A stretch of DNA of 33,656 nt from Paracoccus sigandri (GCF_003709565.1 NZ_QNRC01000036.1:1-33656), one strand, 5' to 3'. Counted from the stretch's first letter, positions 25,729 to 33,656 are shown. A program made the numbers and translations. The notes: generated by a model from the letters alone, not told the origin.

Positions 25729-26655
25729 ATGCGACGACTCTCGATGAAACATCTGCGCTATTTCGAGGCCCTGGCCCGCCACGGCCATTTCGGCCGCGCG
25801 GCCGAGGATTGCGCGATTTCCCAGCCGGCGCTGTCCCTGCAGATGAAGGAGCTGGAGGAAATCCTGGGCGCGCCGCTGATCGAACGCGGCACGCGGCAGA
25901 TCCGGCTGACCGCCCTGGGCGAGGCCTTCGCGGCCCGCGCCCGCGACATCTTGCGCGCCGTGGACGAGCTGGGCGACCTGGCGCGCGCCTCGCACAGCCC
26001 GCTGATCGGGCGGCTGCGGATCGGGGTGATCCCGACCGTCGCGCCCTATCTGCTACCGCGCATCATCAAGGGGCTGGCGGCGCGCTATCCGGGGCTGGAC
26101 CTGCGCCCGCGCGAGGCGGTGACGCAGCGGCTGATCGAGGACCTGATGGAGGGGCGGCTGGACACCGCCGTCGTGGCGCTGCCGGTGTCCGAACCCTCGC
26201 TCAGCGAACATGCGCTGTTCGACGAGGAATTCCTGCTGGTCCGCCCCGAGGAGGACGCCGGCAAGCCCGTCCCCGAGCCCGAGAAGCTGCGCGAGATGCG
26301 GCTGCTCTTGCTGGAAGAGGGGCATTGCTTCCGCGACCAGGCGATTTCCTTCTGCAAGATGTCGTCCTCGCTGCCGCGCGACCTGATGGAGGGCAGTTCG
26401 CTGTCCACGCTGGTGCAGATGGTCGGCGCGGGGATCGGCGTCACGCTGATCCCGCAGATGGCGATCCCGATCGAGACGCGCTCGGCCCGCGTCTCGGTCG
26501 TCCGGCTGCCCCGGCCGCGCCCCTCGCGGACCATCGGCATGGTCTGGCGCAAGACCAACCCGCTGTCCGGCCAGCTGGTCCATATCGCCGGGATCCTGCG
26601 CGAAGCGGTGGCGGATGAGCGCGGGGGCGACGCCCCGCTGCCGCTGCCGGCTTGA
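25729..26655 (+). CDS. oxyR: Hydrogen peroxide-sensing LysR regulator OxyR
   Basis: A 308-residue LysR-family protein. The DNA-binding domain has LRYFEALARHGHFGRAAEDCAI and SQPALSLQMKELEE. The redox pair that defines OxyR is present as EEGHCFRDQAISFC, with Cys200 and Cys209 spaced like Cys199/Cys208 of E. coli OxyR. Oxidation by peroxide forms the disulfide that activates katG and related genes. Start: ATG 25729 (MRRLSMKHLRYF) is used, but ATG 25744 is equally possible; neither has a clear ribosome binding site. The stop codon overlaps a TTGACA motif that may drive the following riboswitch and thiC. Confidence 0.93.
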   Translation: MRRLSMKHLRYFEALARHGHFGRAAEDCAISQPALSLQMKELEEILGAPLIERGTRQIRLTALGEAFAARARDILRAVDELGDLARASHSPLIGRLRIGVIPTVAPYLLPRIIKGLAARYPGLDLRPREAVTQRLIEDLMEGRLDTAVVALPVSEPSLSEHALFDEEFLLVRPEEDAGKPVPEPEKLREMRLLLLEEGHCFRDQAISFCKMSSSLPRDLMEGSSLSTLVQMVGAGIGVTLIPQMAIPIETRSARVSVVRLPRPRPSRTIGMVWRKTNPLSGQLVHIAGILREAVADERGGDAPLPLPA

Positions 26656-26657
26656 CA
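26652..26657 (+). promoter_or_regulatory. Possible -35 element of the thiC leader promoter
   Basis: An exact TTGACA overlaps the oxyR stop codon, 20 bp before the TPP riboswitch. The -10 region at the expected distance (around 26675) is poor, so this is a weak call. Confidence 0.35.
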
Positions 26658-26676
26658 AGTCCGGCCGGCTCTGGAA

Positions 26677-26807
26677 CCCTCGGCGCTGTCAGGGGAGTCC
26701 CGCCCAAGGGACTGAGAGGCTGATTGGTGGCAATCCCGCAAGGGCTGTCACGGTGACGCGACCCTTTGAACCTGACCCAGTTGATACTGGCGTAGGAAGA
26801 CCGAGGG
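26677..26807 (+). ncRNA. Thiamine pyrophosphate (TPP) riboswitch
   Basis: The aptamer is complete. The closing stem P1 is CCCTCGG (26677-26683) with CCGAGGG (26801-26807). The pyrimidine-sensing arm contains CTGAGA (26712-26717). The pyrophosphate-sensing arm contains ACCCTTTGAACCTGA (26761-26775) and the conserved GCGTAGGAA (26790-26798). TPP binding normally shuts down the downstream thiamine gene, here thiC. Confidence 0.96.
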
Positions 26808-26825
26808 GCGCCGCGTCGTCCTTTG

Positions 26826-26866
26826 GGCCGTGGCGGCCGCAACCGGACCGCGATCGGTCCCTTTCT
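26826..26866 (+). terminator. Expression-platform hairpins between the TPP aptamer and thiC
   Basis: Two short stems follow the aptamer: GGCCG-TGG-CGGCC (26826-26838) and GGACCG-CGAT-CGGTCC (26845-26860), the latter followed by CTTTCT. The second looks like a modest intrinsic terminator, so control may be by transcription termination; the poor T run leaves room for translational control instead. Confidence 0.45.
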
Positions 26867-26915
26867 GCCCTTGCCATCACTTGGGTCTTTTCGAGTCGCT
26901 GCTTGAGAGGACGCC

Positions 26916-28733
26916 ATGAACAAACACGCTCCGGTCCCGACCATCACCACCGGACCGCTTCCCGCCTCGCGCAAGGTCCATCACCCCGGCCGGATCCATC
27001 CCGACCTGCAGGTGCCCATGCGCGAGATCGACCTGCACCCCTCGGCGATGGAGCCGCCGGTCACGGTCTATGATCCCTCGGGCCCCTATACCGATCCCGA
27101 TGCGGCCATCGACATCGCCCAGGGCCTGCCGCGCCTGCGCGAGGGCTGGGCCGAGGCGCGCGGCGATGTGGAACGCTATGCCGGCCGCGTCGTGAAGCCC
27201 GAGGATAACGGCTTCGCCACGGGTGAACGCCTGACCCCGGCCTTCCCGCGCCAGTATCGGCCGCTGCGCGCAACGGGCGGGCGGGCGGTGACGCAGATGG
27301 CCTATGCCCGCGCCGGCATTATCACGCCGGAAATGGAATTCGTCGCCATCCGCGAAAACCTGGGCCGCCGCGCCGCGAAGGAACAGCTGCTGCGCGACGG
27401 CCATGACTGGGGGGCCGCGATCCCCGATCACGTCACCCCCGAATTCGTCCGCGCCGAGGTGGCCTCGGGCCGGGCGATCATCCCAGCGAACATCAACCAC
27501 CCCGAGATCGAGCCGATGATCATCGGCCGCAATTTTCTGGTCAAGATCAACGCCAATATCGGCAATTCGGCCGTGACCTCCAGCATGGAGGAAGAGGTCG
27601 AGAAGCTGGTCTGGGCGAACCGCTGGGGCGCCGACACGGTCATGGACCTGTCCACCGGCCGCAACATCCACAACATCCGCGACTGGATCATCCGCAACAG
27701 CCCCGTGCCCATCGGCACCGTGCCGATCTATCAGGCGCTGGAGAAGGTCGGCGGCGTGGCCGAGGACCTGTCATGGGAGGTGTTCCGCGACACGCTGGTC
27801 GAACAGGCCGAGCAGGGCGTGGATTACTTCACCATCCACGCGGGCGTGCGGCTGCCCTATATCCCGCTGACCGCCAACCGCGTCACCGGGATCGTCAGCC
27901 GCGGCGGTTCGATCATGGCGAAATGGTGCCTGCACCACCACCGCGAAAGCTTCCTGTATGAACATTTCGACGAGATCTGCGACATCATGCGCGCCTATGA
28001 CGTCAGCTTCAGCCTGGGCGACGGGTTGCGGCCCGGCTCGATCGCCGATGCCAATGACGCGGCGCAATTCGCGGAACTGGAGACGCTGGGGGAACTGACG
28101 CAAATCGCCTGGCAGAAGGATTGCCAGGTGATGATCGAGGGTCCCGGCCATGTGCCGATGCACAAGATCAAGGAGAACATGGACAAGCAGCTGGCCACCT
28201 GCGAGGGCGCGCCCTTCTACACGCTGGGGCCGCTGACCACCGATATCGCGCCGGGCTACGACCATATCACCAGCGCCATCGGCGCGGCGATGATCGGCTG
28301 GTTCGGCACGGCGATGCTGTGCTACGTCACCCCCAAGGAACATCTGGGCCTGCCCGACCGCGACGACGTGAAAACCGGCGTCATCACCTACAAGATCGCC
28401 GCCCATGCCGCCGACCTGGCCAAGGGTCATCCGGCCGCGAAGATCCGCGACGACGCCCTGTCCCGCGCGCGCTTCGAATTCCGCTGGGAGGATCAGTTCA
28501 ACCTGTCGCTGGACCCCGACACCGCGCGCAGCTTCCACGACCAGACCCTGCCCAAGGAGGCGCACAAGCTGGCGCATTTCTGTTCGATGTGCGGGCCGAA
28601 ATTCTGCTCCATGAAGATCAGCCACGACATCCGCGCCGAGGCCCGTGCCCAGCAGGGCATGGAGGAGATGGCGCAGAAATACCGCGCGGGGGGCGATCTC
28701 TACATGCCCGCGGACGCGGCAGGGGACGACTGA
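26916..28733 (+). CDS. thiC: Phosphomethylpyrimidine synthase
   Basis: A 605-residue radical-SAM enzyme that rearranges 5-aminoimidazole ribotide into HMP phosphate, the pyrimidine part of thiamine. The C-terminal CSMCGPKFC (Cys556, Cys559, Cys564) is the unusual cluster-binding motif of ThiC. Other blocks are MTQMAYARAGIITPEMEFVA-like text after residue 125, GADTVMDLSTGRNIH, VPIYQALEKVGG and MIEGPGHVPMHKI. Length is normal. The ATG at 26916 has GAGAGGA 6 bases upstream. It is alone, without thiazole genes, under its own TPP riboswitch. Past the stop, GACGCTT/AAGCGTC (28745-28775) forms a weak hairpin without a T run. Confidence 0.97.
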   Translation: MNKHAPVPTITTGPLPASRKVHHPGRIHPDLQVPMREIDLHPSAMEPPVTVYDPSGPYTDPDAAIDIAQGLPRLREGWAEARGDVERYAGRVVKPEDNGFATGERLTPAFPRQYRPLRATGGRAVTQMAYARAGIITPEMEFVAIRENLGRRAAKEQLLRDGHDWGAAIPDHVTPEFVRAEVASGRAIIPANINHPEIEPMIIGRNFLVKINANIGNSAVTSSMEEEVEKLVWANRWGADTVMDLSTGRNIHNIRDWIIRNSPVPIGTVPIYQALEKVGGVAEDLSWEVFRDTLVEQAEQGVDYFTIHAGVRLPYIPLTANRVTGIVSRGGSIMAKWCLHHHRESFLYEHFDEICDIMRAYDVSFSLGDGLRPGSIADANDAAQFAELETLGELTQIAWQKDCQVMIEGPGHVPMHKIKENMDKQLATCEGAPFYTLGPLTTDIAPGYDHITSAIGAAMIGWFGTAMLCYVTPKEHLGLPDRDDVKTGVITYKIAAHAADLAKGHPAAKIRDDALSRARFEFRWEDQFNLSLDPDTARSFHDQTLPKEAHKLAHFCSMCGPKFCSMKISHDIRAEARAQQGMEEMAQKYRAGGDLYMPADAAGDD

Positions 28734-28822
28734 GGCCAGTCCCCGACGCTTGCGGGGGCGCTTGGCGGAAGCGTCGCTTGCGGCTAGAACGATCCTCCCG
28801 ACAGCCCCGAGAGGAGATCGCC

Positions 28823-31159
28823 TTGGCCGCACAGGACACCGCCACCGCTGACCGCATCGCCCGCACCATCGCGGCCGAGATCAACGCCGCGCCCGCGCAG
28901 GTCCGTGCCGCCGCCGAATTGCTGGATGGCGGCGCGACCGTGCCCTTCGTCGCCCGCTACCGCAAGGAGGTGACCGGCGGGCTGGACGACACGCAGCTGC
29001 GCACACTGTCCGACCGGCTGGCGTACTTGCGCGAGATGGAGGCGCGGCGGGCGGCGATCCTGGGCTCGATCACCGAGCAGGGCAAGCTGACCGAGGACCT
29101 GGCCCGCGCCATCGCCGGGGCCGAGACCAAGGCGGCGCTGGAGGACATCTATCTGCCCTTCAAGCCCAAGCGCCGCACCAAGGCGATGATCGCCCGCGAA
29201 AACGGGTTGGAGCCGCTGTTGCGCGCCATCCAGGACGACCGCGCCGCCGATCCGGCCGCGCTGGCGGCGGGCCATGTGACCGAGGCGGTGGCGGATGCCA
29301 AGGCGGCGCTGGACGGCGCGCGCGACATCCTGGTCGAGGAACTGTCCGAAAACGCCGCGCTGCTGGGGAACTTGCGCGATTTCATGCGCCGCGAGGCCTT
29401 CATCGCGGCAAAGCTGGTGGCCGGCAAGGAAGAGGCCGGCGCCAAGTTCAGCGACTATTTCGACCATCGCGAGAAATGGGCCGACATTCCCGCCCACCGC
29501 GCCCTGGCGATCCTGCGGGCGGCGAAGGAGGAGATCGTGACCATCGACATCTCGCCCGAGCCCGAGACCGGCGCGCAGCGGGCCGAGGGGATCGTGACGC
29601 AGGCGCTGGGGCCGCTGGGGGACCAGCCGGGCGACAGGTGGCTGCGCGGCGTGGCCGGCTGGTGCTGGCGCGTCCGGCTGTCGAACACCATGTATATCGA
29701 CCTGCTGACCGAGCTGCGCAAGCGCGCCCATGACGAGGCGATCCGCGTCTTCGGCCGCAATCTCAAGGACCTGCTGCTGGCCGCGCCGGCCGGGCCGCGC
29801 GCGACCATCGGATTGGATCCCGGCATCCGCACCGGCGTCAAGGTGGCGGTGGTCGACGCGACCGGCAAGCTTCTGGACACCGCGACGATCTATCCCTTCC
29901 AGCCCAAGAACGACCTGCGCGGGGCCGAGGCCACGCTGCTGGCGCTGATTGCGCGCCACGGGGTCGAGCTGATCGCCATCGGCAACGGCACCGCCAGCCG
30001 CGAGACCGAGCGGCTGGTCGGCGATGTGCTGAAGCGCCTGCCGAAGGAGGTGAAGGCGCCGACGCGGGTGGTCGTGTCCGAGGCGGGGGCCTCGGTCTAT
30101 TCGGCTTCGGAACAGGCGGCGAAGGAATTTCCGGGCCTGGACGTCAGCTTGCGCGGCGCGGTTTCCATCGCGCGGCGTCTGCAGGACCCGCTGGCGGAGC
30201 TGGTCAAGGTGCCGCCCGAATCGATCGGCGTCGGCCAGTATCAGCATGACGTGGACCAGCGCCAGCTTGCGAAGACGCTGGAAGCCGTGGTCGAGGATGC
30301 GGTGAACGCCGTCGGCGTCGACCTGAACACGGCATCCGCGCCGCTGCTGGCCCATGTGGCCGGGCTGGGGCCGTCGCTGGCCCAGAACATCGTCGCCCAT
30401 CGCGACGCTTCGGGCGCCTTCCGCTCGCGCGCGGCGCTGAAGAAGGTGGCGGGGCTGGGGCCGCGCGCCTTCGAGCAATGCGCGGGCTTCCTGCGCATCC
30501 GCGACGGCGACGAGCCGCTGGATGCCTCCTCGGTCCACCCCGAGGCCTACGGCGTCGCGCGCCGGATCGTGGCCGCCTGCGGGCGCGACATCCGCGCGAT
30601 CATGGGCGACGGGAGGGCGCTGAAGGGGCTGCGGGCGGAACAGTTCGTGGACGCGCATTTCGGCCTGCCCACCGTGCGCGACATCCTGGCGGAACTGGAA
30701 AAGCCCGGCCGCGACCCGCGTCCCAGCTTCGTCACCGCCAGCTTCGCCGAGGGGGTCGAGGACATCCGCGACCTGCGCCCCGGCATGTCGCTGGAAGGCA
30801 CCGTCACCAATGTCGCGGCCTTCGGCGCCTTCGTCGATATCGGCGTGCATCAGGACGGGCTGGTCCATATCAGCCAGCTGGCCGACCGTTTCGTCAAGGA
30901 CCCGAATGAGGTGGTGAAGGTCGGCGACGTGGTGAAGGTGCGCGTGACCGAGGTCGACGTGGCGCGCAAGCGGATCGGGCTGACCATGCGCAAGGATGGC
31001 GGCGCCCCGGCCGCGGGGGAAAGGTCCGCGCGCGGGCCCGCGCCGTCGCCGGGCAAGGGGCAGGGCAAGGGCGGCAGAGGGCCCAAACCCGCGCCGAGGG
31101 GCGATCAGGGTCCCGGCTCTTTCGGGGCGGCGCTGATGGACGCGATGCGGCGGAAATGA
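28823..31159 (+). CDS. tex: Tex-family RNA-binding transcriptional accessory protein
   Basis: A 778-residue Tex protein. Domains in order: N-terminal helical Tex domain (VRAAAELLDGGATVPFVARY), YqgF-like RNase H fold (ATIGLDPGIRTGVKVAVVD, about residue 330), tandem helix-hairpin-helix (LNTASAPLLAHVAGLGPSLA), and an S1 RNA-binding domain near the C-terminus (LEGTVTNVAAFGAFVDIGVH, then DGLVHISQL). A basic, Gly/Pro/Lys-rich tail follows. Tex binds nucleic acid and influences transcription; its exact role is unclear. The start is a TTG at 28823: GAGGAG lies 6 bases upstream, the conserved protein begins there, and no ATG is available nearby. It is 89 bases downstream of thiC but is not functionally related to it. 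Confidence 0.94.
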   Translation: MAAQDTATADRIARTIAAEINAAPAQVRAAAELLDGGATVPFVARYRKEVTGGLDDTQLRTLSDRLAYLREMEARRAAILGSITEQGKLTEDLARAIAGAETKAALEDIYLPFKPKRRTKAMIARENGLEPLLRAIQDDRAADPAALAAGHVTEAVADAKAALDGARDILVEELSENAALLGNLRDFMRREAFIAAKLVAGKEEAGAKFSDYFDHREKWADIPAHRALAILRAAKEEIVTIDISPEPETGAQRAEGIVTQALGPLGDQPGDRWLRGVAGWCWRVRLSNTMYIDLLTELRKRAHDEAIRVFGRNLKDLLLAAPAGPRATIGLDPGIRTGVKVAVVDATGKLLDTATIYPFQPKNDLRGAEATLLALIARHGVELIAIGNGTASRETERLVGDVLKRLPKEVKAPTRVVVSEAGASVYSASEQAAKEFPGLDVSLRGAVSIARRLQDPLAELVKVPPESIGVGQYQHDVDQRQLAKTLEAVVEDAVNAVGVDLNTASAPLLAHVAGLGPSLAQNIVAHRDASGAFRSRAALKKVAGLGPRAFEQCAGFLRIRDGDEPLDASSVHPEAYGVARRIVAACGRDIRAIMGDGRALKGLRAEQFVDAHFGLPTVRDILAELEKPGRDPRPSFVTASFAEGVEDIRDLRPGMSLEGTVTNVAAFGAFVDIGVHQDGLVHISQLADRFVKDPNEVVKVGDVVKVRVTEVDVARKRIGLTMRKDGGAPAAGERSARGPAPSPGKGQGKGGRGPKPAPRGDQGPGSFGAALMDAMRRK

Positions 31160-31251
31160 TGTCGCAGCCGCGTCCCGGCTATTGTTGAGAGAAATGATCT
31201 GGTATAGCTGTCCTGCCTGCGAATGCCCGCAGCAGCAGGAAGGAGCCTGCC

Positions 31252-32223
31252 ATGTCCGTTCTCAGAACCCATCGCTCGGTCGGCATCATCCCCGCCCGCG
31301 CCGGGGCCGCCGTCGCCGCGCTGAAGGCCCGTGCCGCCCTGTGGGAGGTGCCGCTGATCGAGACGCCCGAGCGGCTGAGCCTGTTCGTCTGGGGCAGCGA
31401 GCTGCGCCTGGTCCCCGAGGATGACGCGGTCCGCATCGAGCTGATGGCCCCCGAGGCGCGGCTGATCGGCACGCTTCAGGACAGCGCGACCGAGCTGTTC
31501 GAGACCGAGGGCCTGGCCGTCCAATGGGACCGCGTGGACGAGGGCGCGCTGGCGCCGGGCCTGTCCCTGATGCGGGTGGTCTCGGTCACGCCGCGCACGC
31601 CGGGCTTCCTGCGCGTCCGGCTGCAGGGGCCGGATGCCCCGCGCTTCGGCGAGACCAGCCTGCATTTCCGCCTGCTGCTGCCGCAGCCGGGCCGGGCGCC
31701 GATCTGGCCGCGCGTCGCCGCCAATGGCCGCACGGTCTGGCCCGAGGGGCCGGACGCGCTGCATCGCCCGGTCTATACGGTGATCGACCAGCAGCAGGAC
31801 TGGCTGGATTTCGACATCTTCCGCCACCAGGCCAGTCCGACCTGCGACTGGGCCGACGGCGACCCGGTGGGGCAGGAGGTCGGCATCATCGGCCCCGGCG
31901 GCGGCTGGTGCCCGGATGCCGAGATGCTGTGGCTGTTCGGCGACGAGACCGCGCTGCCGGCCATCGCGCGGATGCTGGAGCTGGCCCGCGGCGAGGTCGC
32001 GGCGGTAGTCCGCGCCAGCTATGCCGACCTGGGCCCGCTGGCCGCCGACCCGCGCGTCGCCCGGACCGACGACCTGCTGGGCGCGCAGGAGGCCGTGGCC
32101 CCCGGCAAGGGCGTCTTCGTCTGGTTCGCCGCCCGCGCCGACCAGGCCCGCGCCGTCCGCCGCAGCCTGACCGAACGCGGCTTCGACCGCCGCGATTTCA
32201 TGGCCGCCGCCTATTGGGACTGA
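31252..32223 (+). CDS. Siderophore-interacting protein (ferric-siderophore reductase) with N-terminal DUF2218
   Basis: A 323-residue two-part protein. Residues 1-90 resemble DUF2218 (HRSVGIIPARAGAAVAALKA). From about residue 110 it is a SIP/ViuB-family flavoprotein: FAD-binding block RPVYTVIDQQQDWLDFDIF, then GIIGPGGGW, and the SIP domain LWLFGDETALPAIARMLELA and VFVWFAARADQARAVRRSL. Such proteins reduce iron in imported ferric siderophores in the cytoplasm with NAD(P)H. The usual RxYTxR motif is altered to RPVYTVID. AAGGAG precedes the ATG at 31252. No siderophore receptor or ABC transporter gene lies near it, and I see no convincing Fur, RirA or Irr site in the 92-bp upstream gap. Confidence 0.87.
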   Translation: MSVLRTHRSVGIIPARAGAAVAALKARAALWEVPLIETPERLSLFVWGSELRLVPEDDAVRIELMAPEARLIGTLQDSATELFETEGLAVQWDRVDEGALAPGLSLMRVVSVTPRTPGFLRVRLQGPDAPRFGETSLHFRLLLPQPGRAPIWPRVAANGRTVWPEGPDALHRPVYTVIDQQQDWLDFDIFRHQASPTCDWADGDPVGQEVGIIGPGGGWCPDAEMLWLFGDETALPAIARMLELARGEVAAVVRASYADLGPLAADPRVARTDDLLGAQEAVAPGKGVFVWFAARADQARAVRRSLTERGFDRRDFMAAAYWD

Positions 32224-32320
32224 GGCGCCTCTTCGGTCTTGCTTATGGCGGCCCGGCCTGGCGCGGCTGATGTCGGATCGGCGCAACCGGCCGGATTGAC
32301 GGGGCAGGGGCAGGCGGCTT

Positions 32321-32659
32321 CTAGCCCATTTGCGCCAGGAACAGTTTGATCAGGATGCCGAAGCTGCCGATCGACATGGCCGGCAGCAGGAAAGCGAGCT
32401 TGCGCCTGCCTCTTGCCGCCAGCCAGGCCGAGGCAAGCTGCGTCACGATCAGCACCGGAAGCCCGAGATGATAGCTGATCTCGAAGAGGCGCAGGGCAAG
32501 CCGCCGCTGTCCGGGATCCTCCGGCCATTCGGCGAAGCCCAACCCCAGCGGAGACATGAACCAGGCAAGGCAGATCAGAACCGCGACAAGCGTCGTCGCG
32601 GCAAGATAGATGCCGAGCAGGAGGCTATGGAGCGGCGCAGCGGCCGAAGGGCTGACCAT
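32321..32659 (-). CDS. Small membrane protein of unknown function
   Basis: A 112-residue protein with three clear hydrophobic segments (about residues 8-35, 60-82 and 88-110). It is separated by a charged amphipathic stretch (EWPEDPGQRRLALRLFEISY) after the first segment, so both ends probably lie on opposite sides of the membrane. I do not recognise the family. The coding frame is supported by its compositional pattern rather than by known motifs; the ATG at 32659 has only a weak ribosome binding site. It is convergent with the siderophore-interacting protein gene across about 100 bases and divergent from acsA. Confidence 0.6.
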   Translation of the reverse strand: MVSPSAAAPLHSLLLGIYLAATTLVAVLICLAWFMSPLGLGFAEWPEDPGQRRLALRLFEISYHLGLPVLIVTQLASAWLAARGRRKLAFLLPAMSIGSFGILIKLFLAQMG

Positions 32660-33015
32660 GATCCGAGGCTAGAGCCATTCCGGCGGCCGGGCAATCGCCT
32701 GGCCCGTCCCGCGATGGAGCGCGGGCCGGATCGCACTCTCACATCGTGGGATCAGACAGCTTCCCGCACCGCGACCTGCCGCAAGGCGCGCCTCTTTCAC
32801 GCGGGCCGGCGGGTGGCCGGATCGCCCATTGTAAATATCTTTACTGATTATTTGCAAAACATGTGAATAAATTTACAAAATTATCTTTTTATGAAAAGGG
32901 TTTACGCGATCATGCCCTTTGTGCTTAACATTTCCTTGGGGGCGTTTCGCGTGTCGCTTGCCTGTCATCGTCCGGCTGGCTCATGCGCTGCGCAAGGTTG
33001 CGAGGAGGATCTTCC
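32660..33015. other. 356-bp intergenic region upstream of acsA, AT-rich core
   Basis: No gene is supported here. From about 32826 to 32930 the DNA is strongly AT-rich compared with the rest of the window, typical of a regulated promoter region. It contains the TTTGCAAA-type operator pair. A possible -35 (TTTACG, 32901) lies 17 bp before CTTAAC, a weak promoter candidate for acsA. The remaining roughly 90 bp to the acsA start would be a 5' leader without visible structure. Confidence 0.6.
32851..32879. promoter_or_regulatory. ScfR-type operator candidate upstream of acsA
   Basis: TTTGCAAA (32851-32858, exact) and TTTACAAA (32872-32879, 7 of 8) have starts 21 bp apart, the same spacing as the exact pair at the regulator gene (11298/11319). 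The pair sits in the AT-rich core of the acsA upstream region, about 137-165 bp before the start codon. RamB/ScfR-type control of acetate-activating genes is established in other bacteria. Confidence 0.65.
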
Positions 33016-33656
33016 ATGAGTGTTGAAATCATTGAGAAACGTGGTGTTCCTTCGGGTTTCGGAGAGGCGCATGTGGATGCCGGGGGTTATGCGCGTCTCT
33101 ATGCCGAATCGATTTCGGATCCCGAGGGGTTCTGGGGCCGCGAGGGGCTGCGGCTGGACTGGATCGAACCTTACGGCAAGGTCAAGAACACCGATTTCAC
33201 GCTGGGGCAGGTCTCGATCAGGTGGTACGAGGACGGGGTGCTGAACGCCTGCGTCAACTGCGTGGACCGGCACCTGCCGGAACGCGCCGACCAGACCGCG
33301 ATCATCTTCGAGCCCGACGACCCGAAGGATCCCGCCCAGCACATCACCTATGCGGAACTGTCGGAAAAGGTGAACCGCTTCGCCAATGTGCTGTTGTCGC
33401 AGGGCGTGATGCGCGGCGACCGGGTGGTGATCTATTTGCCGATGATCCCCGAGGCGGCCTATGCGATGCTGGCCTGCGCCCGGATCGGGGCGATCCATTC
33501 CATTGTCTTCGCAGGGTTTTCGCCGGACGCGCTGGCCAACCGGATCAACGATTGCGGCGCCAAGCTGGTGATCACCGCCGATACCGCGCCGCGCGGCGGG
33601 CGCAAGACGGCGCTGAAGTCGAATGCCGATGCGGCGCTCTTGCATTGCTCGGACAA
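33016..33656 (+). CDS. acsA: Acetyl-CoA synthetase, N-terminal part
   Basis: The gene runs off the window; 213 codons are visible of an expected 640-660. AMP-forming acetyl-CoA synthetase activates acetate via acetyl-adenylate. Evidence: the N-terminal ACS domain with SDPEGFWGREGLRLDWIEPY, KNTDFTLGQVSIRWYEDG, LNACVNCVDRHLPERADQTA, then ITYAELSEKVNRFANVL, VIYLPMIPEAAYAMLACARI and HSIVFAGFSPDALANRI, which are highly specific for Acs. The ATG at 33016 is preceded by GAGGAGG with 7 bases between. The catalytic lysine region lies outside the window. The upstream operator pair suggests control by the ScfR-type regulator encoded at 9886-11283. Confidence 0.96.
   Translation, partial: MSVEIIEKRGVPSGFGEAHVDAGGYARLYAESISDPEGFWGREGLRLDWIEPYGKVKNTDFTLGQVSIRWYEDGVLNACVNCVDRHLPERADQTAIIFEPDDPKDPAQHITYAELSEKVNRFANVLLSQGVMRGDRVVIYLPMIPEAAYAMLACARIGAIHSIVFAGFSPDALANRINDCGAKLVITADTAPRGGRKTALKSNADAALLHCSD

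Noticed and set aside
32708..32725. CCCGCG-ATGGAG-CGCGGG hairpin upstream of acsA
   Set aside because: Six-base stem without a T run, in GC-rich DNA where such stems arise by chance.

Overview
The window is a 33.7 kb stretch of GC-rich chromosome from an alphaproteobacterium. The most likely home is a Rhodobacteraceae species, probably Paracoccus or a close relative. This rests on the gene set: an MmsA/isobutyryl-CoA-type dehydrogenase pair, a divergent katG/oxyR pair, an acyl-CoA-responsive ScfR/RamB-type regulator, the short Rhodobacteraceae-type protein at 16232, and a family-typical double-hairpin terminator. It also rests on very high GC at third codon positions and short spacers. There is no rRNA, tRNA, insertion sequence, prophage or CRISPR array. 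Both ends cut through genes: an acyl-CoA dehydrogenase on the left and acetyl-CoA synthetase on the right.

Layout, left to right. 1-4.0 kb: valine/short-chain acyl-CoA catabolism (acyl-CoA dehydrogenase start, mmsA and a divergent LysR gene), with a YbdK-type carboxylate-amine ligase between the two catabolic genes. 4.0-6.1 kb: CBS-domain protein, coaD and a DUF2189 membrane protein. 6.1-7.7 kb: a two-gene catabolic operon (FAH-family hydrolase, then SDR). 7.9-9.7 kb: an M23 endopeptidase and a bactofilin, overlapping by 11 bases, a cell-shape module. 9.9-12.6 kb: the ScfR-type regulator and a Bcr/CflA-type MFS exporter. 12.8-16.1 kb: pyrC-pyrE and dnaB. 16.2-18.4 kb: a small conserved protein, an unrecognised protein and a polysaccharide pyruvyl transferase. 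18.6-23.3 kb: acnA, a DUF1223 thioredoxin-like exported protein and YciB. 23.4-26.7 kb: katG and oxyR. 26.7-31.2 kb: TPP riboswitch, thiC and tex. 31.2-33.7 kb: a siderophore-interacting protein with an N-terminal DUF2218 region, a small membrane protein, and acsA.

Most genes are ordinary chromosomal genes, and I do not see a new enzymatic system. The most interesting structure is regulatory. Pairs of TTTGCAAA-like octamers whose starts lie exactly 21 bp (two helical turns) apart occur in front of the ScfR-type regulator gene itself and acsA. Weaker pairs occur in front of the acyl-CoA dehydrogenase and between mmsA and its LysR neighbour. All four loci concern short-chain acyl-CoA metabolism, which suggests one local regulon that senses acyl-CoA status. 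Other signals worth a look are two helically phased DnaA-box-like sequences in front of dnaB, a 16-bp palindrome at the acnA promoter, a perfect 8-bp inverted repeat between katG and oxyR, in-frame 12-bp tandem repeats in a signal peptide, and a 15-bp tandem repeat laid over the coaD stop codon.
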